Source of the DNA: Marsupella aquatica
Lineage: Eukaryota; Marchantiophyta
Direction: 5' to 3'
NCBI GenBank assembly: GCA_973895155.1
Contig: OZ316895.1
Span: forward strand, 16,492,001-16,556,000
Length of the DNA stretch: 64,000 nucleotides
Below, in pieces: positions 57,404 to 64,000 of the stretch. The translations under genes and the position numbers were made by a program. The notes under the pieces were generated by a model, which saw only the letters and a program-made list of their open reading frames with translations, did no database searches and was not told the origin of the DNA. Numbering within the stretch: the first letter of the stretch is position 1; every line of letters begins with the position of its first letter.

Positions 57404-58230
57404 ATGCGAAGAGGAAGGCTAAGCGAAATCAATTACCTTGTTGCACTTGGTGACGGCACCAAGTGTAATTCATCAACATTCATTGTTGACAAGGTACCAT
57501 TTTTTCTCTTTGAAAAACTGATTCGAAATTGGCTATGGCAATTGAGAAAAATCTGTCATCTTTACCAATTTTTTTCTCCCTCGTTCTTTCCTTGTTTTGG
57601 GTGCTTCTTATATCGATCTTCACCGCCTCGGAGTCTAGTTTCCAAATCTGAAATCAGATCTTGATTTCGTCAAAACCCGAGTGAGATATCTTGCGTTTGG
57701 TGTCGAGGGGTACATTCTACCGTGTGTATTTTCTGCGCGCGCGACCAGATTTCGATGATGAAGGTGGTAGGGGGTTTTGGGGGTTCGAGGACACGTGTCA
57801 GCCCCTCGATTGTTCTTCCAAAATTCCCACAGGGCCTGTACAAGGGTCATAGAATATTCCAAAAAACCAGAGAGCTATTTTTTGTCCGTCCGTCGAAGAT
57901 TTCGTCCGCCGAAAGGTAACTTTTTTCGTTCGTCTTCAGCAAGTTGCTAGCCATCGGAGTTGGCAACGCGGTGCATAAATTGAATTGCATTTCCGACGTC
58001 GGGTACTAGTTCACATTTTGGTTATTCCCCGAGGTGGTCAAAACGGGGGAGAATTCCAAGTTTTACCCACCCCGACCGAAAAGTGAATAACTTTTACGTC
58101 GGAGTTCAATTTTGATTTTGGTTTTCAGCATTGGAAAGCTAGGCTCGTGGGCTACGTGGCGGTGATAACTTTTGAGTTTTTTGAGAAGTTGAGAAAAACG
58201 TCATTTTTTCTTGATTTCTCACATGAGTGA
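57404..58230 (+). CDS. 63-codon upstream ORF formed by splicing in the copia C leader
   Basis: Two segments, 57404-57493 (30 codons, starts MRRGRLSEINYLVALGDGTK, ends TFIVDK) and 58129-58230 (33 codons plus stop, starts HWKARLVGYV, ends FLDFSHE). Joined in phase 0 they give the same uORF seen uninterrupted in element B. Its TGA (58228-58230) overlaps the gag ATG (58223-58225) in ATGAGTGA. Without splicing the frame would read into the segment and stop at 57662-57664, far from gag. Function unknown. Confidence 0.45.
57494..58128 (+). other. Putative spliceosomal intron in the copia C leader
   Basis: 635 bp starting GTACCATTTTTTCTC after GTTGACAAG and ending GATTTTGGTTTTCAG before CATTGGAAAGC. 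The same point in element B (31453/31454) reads GACAAG directly joined to CATTGG. It has a donor AAG|GTACC, a T-rich 3' end and AG, with no long direct repeat at its ends as a transposon insertion would leave. Interior not recognised. Confidence 0.75.
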
Positions 58231-59200
58231 CTTGGAGGAGGGTTCTATTGAGTCACCGGAGAGAACAAAGGAGGAAACGGAAGATCTAGCAGAATTGTGG
58301 TCACCGGTATTGCGGCGAGTGACAAGAAAAAGGATGGGGACAATCAAGCTTGAAGGTCCCAAGTTTGAGGTTACAAAATACAATGGCCGCACAGACTACT
58401 TGTTGTGGGAGCGACAAGTGAAGGGGGTACTCCGTGCAACCGGGCTTGGGAAATTGTTGAAGGACCAGCCTAATGATGTCGACAATGATGACTGGCAGGA
58501 CATGCAGGAGCAGGTTGTGAGCACCGTGATGCTCTATCTTCAACCTAATGTCATCAAGCAGTTGGCAGACCATGTCGATTGTGCATCATTATTTGCCGCA
58601 TTGGAGCAAAAGTACCATCAAAAGGAGCTATCGAATCGGCTCTACACATCTTTGAAGCTTATGAGCTTCAAGATGAAGGAGGGAAGTGCAAAGATTCAAG
58701 ACCATATCGATGGTTTCAACGACCTGGTCATTGATTTGCAAAATCTGGGGAAGGATTTGAGTGATGAGCGGCAGGCTCTTCACTTGCTTAGCTCTTTACC
58801 CTCATCGTATCAGTCATTGTCACGAGTGCTGCTTCATCGTGATAGGAAGACTATCACTTACAATGAAGTTTTAAGTGCTCTGTTGACTGATGACTTGCAG
58901 CAGAAATTGACCATGCCCTCTCAGCCATCATCATCATCTGGTGTTGCCTTGAATGTGAATCGTGGGAGGTCACAAAAGCGTCAAGAGCAGCGCACGCAGG
59001 GCATGGGAAGAAGTAAATCTAGGACAAGATTTGCTTCAAGGGGGAAGTCCCAGGAGAGAAAGCCAGTAGTCTGTTGGAAGTGTCACAAGGTTGGTCACGT
59101 TAAGAGGGATTGTAAGGGTAAGGCAGCTGAATTTTCATTAGCCAATGTGGCTAGTGTTGATGGAGAAGTTGATTTACTCAATGATGAGTATGTTTTATGA
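58223..59200 (+). CDS. Copia gag of element C, intact, 325 codons
   Basis: ATG at 58223 within CATGAGTGAC; stop TGA at 59198-59200. It carries the usual copia gag core (LLWERQVKGVLRATGLGKLL, LEQKYHQKELSNRLY, DLSDERQALHLLSSLP) and a C-terminal zinc knuckle CWKCHKVGHVKRDC (CX2CX4HX4C), preceded by a basic SKSRTRFASRGKSQERK stretch for RNA binding. Structural capsid-like protein that packages the element RNA. Unlike B there is no internal stop. The pol frame continues directly after the TGA, without a frame change. Confidence 0.9.
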   Translation: MSDLEEGSIESPERTKEETEDLAELWSPVLRRVTRKRMGTIKLEGPKFEVTKYNGRTDYLLWERQVKGVLRATGLGKLLKDQPNDVDNDDWQDMQEQVVSTVMLYLQPNVIKQLADHVDCASLFAALEQKYHQKELSNRLYTSLKLMSFKMKEGSAKIQDHIDGFNDLVIDLQNLGKDLSDERQALHLLSSLPSSYQSLSRVLLHRDRKTITYNEVLSALLTDDLQQKLTMPSQPSSSSGVALNVNRGRSQKRQEQRTQGMGRSKSRTRFASRGKSQERKPVVCWKCHKVGHVKRDCKGKAAEFSLANVASVDGEVDLLNDEYVL

Positions 59201-60131
59201 AGTCAGGAGTATGCCCTGTGCACATCATCTAGGAGAGAAAATGATGTGTGGATTCTTGATTGTGCTTGCTTCTTTCACATTTGTTACATTTGCGAGTATT
59301 TCAATTCTTATTCTGTGTCAAACGGTTCAGTTTTGATGGGAAATGATCACTCCTGTCGAGTTGAGGGTATTGGGTCTGTAAAGATTCAAATGTTTGATGG
59401 CATTGTGCGCATAGTGTTCGGAGTCAGGTTTGTACCTGACATGCATAAAAAATTGATTTCACTCGGTGTGTTGGATACAAATGGTCATCAATGACGAGTA
59501 ATTGATGGTGAACTTCAAGTCATGTTGGGAGAGACAGTGATTTTGAAGGGGAGCAGACAGAAGAATTTGTATGTACTGCAGGGCAATACAATATGTGGAG
59601 AGGCCAATGTAACCAAGTCTCACGAGGAAATGACTCAACTGTGGCATTCACGGCTAGGCCACATGAGTGAGAAGGGATTGGCTATCTTGCGAAAGAATGG
59701 GCTTATTTTTGATTTGCAGTCTTGTAAATTGGATTTCTGTGAGCATTGCATTTTTGGAAAGTAGCATCGTCGTGTTTTCGGTGTTGGAACTCATCGTTCC
59801 AAAGCGGTTCTTGAGTACATACATAGTGACGTGTGGAGTCCATCCCCGACTCCCTCACACTCTGGAAAATTGTACTATGTATCATTTATTGACGATTACT
59901 CAAGATTTGTATGGATTTATTTCATGACGCATAAGTCTGATGTCTTGTCCATTTTTACGAAGTGGAAGGCCCAAGTGGAGAATCAGACAAGAAACACGGT
60001 TAAGTGTTTGGATACAAGGGTGAAAAGTCTGAGGTCAGATAACGGTGGGGAGTACACTTCAATAGAATTTGAAGAGTACTATGCAGAACAGGGGATAACT
60101 CGCCATCTCACCACAGTTTATACTCCGCAAC
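59201..60131 (+). pseudogene. Copia C pol, protease and integrase part
   Basis: In frame with gag after the TGA: protease WILDCACFFH (59249-59278), integrase finger and core (WHSRLGHMSEKG, DFCEHCIFGK, FIDDYSRFVWIYF, LRSDNGGEYTS, TVYTPQ). Nonsense codons at 59492-59494 (TGA, where B has TGG) and 59762-59764 (TAG, where B has CAG). The frame is then cut at 60131 by an insertion. Confidence 0.9.
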
Positions 60132-61755
60132 TATCGTATAGATGGAAGAATCAAAAGTGTCTATTTTCACTTAAAGACTTGAGTTTCGATCCCTTTAAGA
60201 ACAGAACTAGATTGAATTGAACATTTTTATCTTTTTGAGAGTTTTAGAGTCTCTTGCTCTCTATTATTCACATCTACTCCTAACAGAAGTAAACAAATTA
60301 ATCAAAATAACAACAAATGGTCTTCTGAGTTATAGGAGAGAATAAGCTTAGACTAAAATGATTTAATTAGCATTTTAACATTGTCACTCCTTAAGAAAGG
60401 ACTCTAGTCTTAACATGTATAGAATGGTAACTTGCTATCATTCTTCAATCAACCTTTCTCTTTAACCTATAATAATGCTGATTGTGAGAATTTTGCTCAC
60501 CAAACCCAGGGTAATTATCTGGTTACAAATGCAATGATAAACTTTAAGATGCCGTCAACATGATTTGACTAAGTATGATACATGACTTAAGTCAAATTCT
60601 AAAGTTTATTCCAGTGCATGGTAATCGGTACTAATTACTCTGAGAAAAGAATTTTGCCTCTCACAAACAACATTCATCCTCGAACTGACTAACAAATCTC
60701 GTCACAGCGAGCCAGCTTAGCAGTGAATTCAATGTGAATCTTAGAAGCTAATTATTAAACTCAATCACCACAAATGTGTCATGAATTTAATCATACTTCA
60801 AAATCAAAGCTTTACTTCCATACAAGACTTTGACTCTCAATGTCTTGTTACAATGGAAGGAGGAGAATTAATCAGCAAATTCCACACTGAATAAGATTCT
60901 CTCCCCCATGGAGTAACTCTAAAAGGCTTTATAGGTTTGGGAAGCCTAACATAAAGGAGTTATGGAAAGGTATACCCTTTTGAGACTAACAAAACTTGAC
61001 ATAATATGATTCTAATACTAAGTCCCAACAAAAATTAAGTCTAAGTGTTGAAATGGCTAAGTGTCATTAAACTTTTCTGATAGAATATAAGATTTGACTA
61101 GATTTCTCTATTTTTAATTCCTAATAACTAACACCCAAAATGCTGATTTTCCTACAGTGGCTTGTACTATCTTCAATCTGCAAGCTGGAAAAATCTCAGA
61201 CTTTTCTAAGTGGTCTAAGTACTTAAAAGAAATTGGATAAAAGTGCTGTTGGGTGGAAATGCAGTTTAACACAGATTTTTCTAAGTGTCGGAAACTAAGT
61301 ACGTGGACGCTTTGCAAAGCGTCAGAGTATTGGGGACGCTTTCAGAAGCGTCCATACTTTTGTCATCGGGGTCAGGGACGCTTTCCAAGGCATCAAGTTT
61401 TGAAGTCGGACGCTTTCAGAAGCGTCATAATTTTGGTGGACGCTTTCAGGTAGCGTCCGAAAAAATACTGCAGACAAAGACTTAGTAACTTTGAAAAAAT
61501 CATAACTTCTTAACCGCTGCTCCGATGAAGCTCAAATCTTGCCAGGATAATCTCCTATGTCCATTCCATTTGCTGCCCAAGTTCTAGACATTTCTAAGGT
61601 CTCTATCATTTTAAATAAAATAGGAGGAGATTTAACTTTGTAATCTGCGTCAAACACTTAGAATCTGTGCAGAACCTAGGTTTCTTCACAAAAAGACTGC
61701 AAAAATTCGGGAATAAGCTCCAAACGAGGTAATCCAAACAAAATGTCCATCCACA
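60132..61755 (-). mobile_element. 1.6-kb insertion in copia C pol, possible solo LTR
   Basis: Interrupts the integrase codons exactly and is flanked by GCAAC on both sides (60127-60131 and 61756-61760). Removing it with one GCAAC restores the B-like reading. On the minus strand it starts TGTGGATGGACATT and ends CTATACGATA. A 5-bp duplication and a TG start fit an LTR, but the end is TA rather than CA. No coding domain and no long terminal repeat. A cluster of short palindromes lies near the middle of the minus-strand reading. The class remains uncertain. Confidence 0.55.
61305..61460. repeat. Cluster of five GACGCTTTC...GAAGCGTC palindromes
   Basis: Short inverted repeats of the form GGACGCTTTCAGAAGCGTCC occur near 61305, 61334, 61378, 61408 and 61438. 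Two are perfect or nearly so; two have changes in the right arm (GGCATC, GTAGCGTCC). Each could form a small hairpin of 8-9 bp with a 1-4 base loop. Confidence 0.85.
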
Positions 61756-61760
61756 GCAAC

Positions 61761-64000
61761 AGAATGGTATCGCTAAGAGGCTTAATCGAACACTGTTGGA
61801 GCGATCACGGAGTATGTTGAGCCAATAAGGTTTACCACATGAATTTTGGGCAGAAGCTGTCAATACTGCAGCTTATTTGGTAAATCTTTCTCCTTCTAGT
61901 GCAATCAATTTCAAAACTCCGTTTGAAATGCATTATAAGCGGCAAGCAGACTATTATGGCTTGGTAGTTTTTGGAAGTGATGCATATACTCTCACACCAA
62001 AGCAGAATAGGACCAAGTTGGATCCTACGTCCAAGAAATGTATTTTTTTTGGGTATCAGAGTGGTGTGAAGGCCTACAGGCTATGGGATCCTATTGCTTG
62101 TAAGCTCGTTGTCAGTAGGGATGTTTTCTTTAATGAATCCAGATTATTGAAGGAGGGGGAGAATACTCAGGTCTCCCATACTGACAAAGGAAAATCTCCT
62201 ATCCCGGATCTCGTTGAGGGGAAGATTGATCATGAGGTACATGATCGACGAGAAGGAGGTGCTCCAAGCATGGAGCTGGTTCCTGTGCCAGAGGAACAAG
62301 AGGAGTTTGTTGATGCTGCTGAGCTTCAAATTGTACCAGTAGATGCAATTCAACCGAAGTCATCAACTAGAAGAACATCTGGTCGCACTATACGCACTCC
62401 TCCTAGGTATGGACAGTGGGTTGATTCATCTCAATTGCAAGAGGACGATTTTGCAGCTGATGATGAGGTGATGCGTTGGTTTTGGAAGAAGGGGAACCTT
62501 CTTCATTTCATGAGGCAAGTGCTTCAAAGAAGAAGCAGGAGTGGACTGTAGCAATGCAAACGGAGATGCAGTCATTGAAGGACAACAAAACTTGGGAGCT
62601 TGTTAAGCTGCCTAAGGGTCAGCAAGAGGTGGACAACAATTGGATTTACAAGTTGAAGGATAATTCCACAGGAAGTGGATCGAAGGTCTACAAGGCTAGG
62701 TTGGTAGCAAAGGGATTCACACAAGAGAAAGGTGTGGATTACAATGAGGTCTTCTCACCAGTTGCTAAGTACTCAACAATACGACTATTGTGTGTGCTTG
62801 TTGTAATGTTTGGTCTACTGCTAGATCAGATGGATGTTGTCACAACTTTCCTCTATGGCACATTGGAAGAGGTGATCTTCATGAGACAGCCGCTAGGTTT
62901 TGTGAAGAGAGGACAAGAGGAGCTGGTTTGCAGATTGTTGAAATCCTTGTATACCAAGATAGTGGAACAAGCGGTTTGACGATTGGATTTGGTCACAAGG
63001 TTTTCACAGGAGTGTGTTTGACCCTTGTGTATATTTGAAACCGGTGAAAAATATTGTCTTTGGGTTCATTGTTTTAGTACTTTATGTGGATGACATGCTT
63101 ATTGCGGCCAATGATAGGTCTGAGATTGTTCAGCTCAAGGCACTGCTAAGTGCAAAGTTTAAGATGAAGGACTTAGGGCCAGCTAAGAGGATTTTGGGTA
63201 TGGAGATCACTAGGGACTTGGAGGCTGGTAAGCTATGGTTGACACAAAGTAGTTATACAAGGAAAGTAATTGTCAGGTTCAACATGGGGGATAGTAAGCC
63301 AGTAAGTACCCCTTTGGCTGCACACTTCAAATTGTCATCAGCTTTTTGTCCCACAGATGCGACAAAGAAGGGGCTGATGTCAAAGGTTCCTTATGATAAG
63401 GCAGTGGGAAGTCTCATGTATTTGATGACTTGCACTAGACCTGATCTTGCCATGGCTATGGGCAAGGTAAGCAGGTACATGTCGAATCCAGGGAAGGTAC
63501 ATTGGGAAGCAGTGAAGTGGATTATCAGGTACTTGAAGGGTACCGTGGATCATGGTCTTTTATTTGATACAAATGCAAATAATGCAAGATCATTGATTGG
63601 CTATGTAGATTCTGACTATGGACAAGATCTGGACCGAAGGAGATCAACAACAGGGTACGTGTTCACACTTGGCGGTGGATGCATAAGTTGGAGGTATACT
63701 TTGCAGAAGTGTATTGCTCAGTCTACTATAGAAGCAGAGTATGTTGCAGCAGCGGAAGCAGCGAAGGAAGCAATTTGGTTGGATAAACTTATCACTGAAA
63801 TGAGATTGCCACAGGGGAATGTGAAGCTCCATTGTGATAGTCAGAGTGCGCTCCACCTTGCTGTGAACCAAGTGATGGACAGTAGAGTGAAGCACATAGA
63901 CGTCAGGTACCATTTTATCAGGCAGGTTGTGTTTGATAATTTGTTTGAGCTAGTCAAGATAGACGGTAAACTCAACCCAACTGACGCATTTACCAAAGTG
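61761..64000 (+). pseudogene. Copia C pol, integrase end, RT and RNase H (partial at window end)
   Basis: Continues after the insertion at AGAATGG. TAA near 61827 replaces a TCA (Ser) codon of B. One base is lost near 62466 (GATGAGGTGATG for GATGAGGGTGATG in B). Fourteen bases are lost near 62950, removing the GLKQS part of the RT motif. Later parts are well kept: YVDD (63083-63094), CTRPDLAMAMGK, RRRSTTGYVF, EAEYVAAAEAAKEA, DSQSALHLAV and KHIDVRYHFI. The sequence ends in ..DAFTKV at the window edge. Confidence 0.92.

Larger units (their letters stand above)
56483..64000 (+). mobile_element. Copia element C: same family as B, intron-like leader segment, cut by window end
   Basis: 5' LTR 56483-56825, primer-binding site, a leader with a 635-bp GT-AG segment, intact gag, and a pol broken by stops, indels and a 1.6-kb insertion (60132-61755). 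The 3' LTR lies beyond the window, so age from LTR divergence cannot be judged. Protein and leader align closely with element B throughout. Confidence 0.93.

Noticed and set aside
57074-57664. 196-codon frame in the copia C leader as a long gene
   Set aside because: It has no ATG before 57404, the equivalent frame is broken in copy B, and its 3' part reads into the intron-like segment; only the part from 57404 is conserved.
61253-61485. 66-codon frames across the palindrome cluster (repeating GRFQK-like peptide)
   Set aside because: The peptide repeat is a by-product of the repeated palindrome; no start context or conservation.
1-64000. CRISPR array, rRNA or tRNA genes, prokaryotic operons
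   Set aside because: No regularly spaced short repeats with unique spacers, no rRNA signature, and tRNA-like boxes occur only in SINEs; the sequence is plant nuclear DNA.

Overview
The window is nuclear DNA from a land plant. It carries two multi-exon, plant-specific genes with GT-AG introns: a PLATZ zinc-finger gene (1604-3693) and an ACT-domain Raf-like kinase gene of the STY8/STY17/STY46 type (44664-50382). Most of the rest is transposon sequence: Ty1/copia and LINE retroelements, tRNA-derived SINEs, Mutator-like MITEs and a decayed NBS-LRR relic. A seedless plant seems possible, but the sequence alone does not settle the lineage. No tRNA, rRNA or CRISPR array was seen, and nothing looks prokaryotic or organellar.

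Layout. 1-6.6 kb: PLATZ gene and flanks with short tandem repeats. 6.9-12.2 kb: old, decayed copia element A on the minus strand, flanked by ACCAT target duplications. 12.2-15.4 kb: two small MITEs and an eight-unit tandem array (period about 125 to 149 bp). 17.1-18.4 kb: NBS-LRR relic. 21.5-24 kb: three MITEs with 9-10 bp target duplications, two of them in opposite orientation, plus a SINE with 13 bp duplications. 25-33 kb: a LINE remnant on the minus strand, split by a young copia element B (26512-32563, duplication GTACG). 33-43 kb: diverged LTR, SINEs, inverted and tandem repeats, no convincing gene. 43.5-50.4 kb: kinase gene behind a G-rich, GGCTC-repeat upstream region. 52-56 kb: tandem duplication, minus-strand SINE, fourth MITE relative, coiled-coil-coding fragment. 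56483-64000: copia element C on the plus strand, same family as B, cut by a 1.6 kb insertion and running off the window.

Most interesting result: B and C are sister copies, and C carries a 635-bp segment in its 5' leader (57494-58128) that begins with GT, ends with AG, and is absent from B at exactly that point. This is what is expected if the family's leader has a spliceosomal intron and B came from spliced RNA. Joining the flanks, as B shows, gives a 63-codon upstream ORF whose stop overlaps the gag start codon. Both copies also share one in-frame UGA between gag and pol and a Cys in the usual protease D-S/T-G/A motif.

The two host genes look independent. PLATZ proteins are DNA-binding repressors; STY kinases are cytosolic kinases that in Arabidopsis phosphorylate chloroplast transit peptides. 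Exon boundaries were worked out by eye from splice signals, reading frame and family knowledge, with no transcript data.
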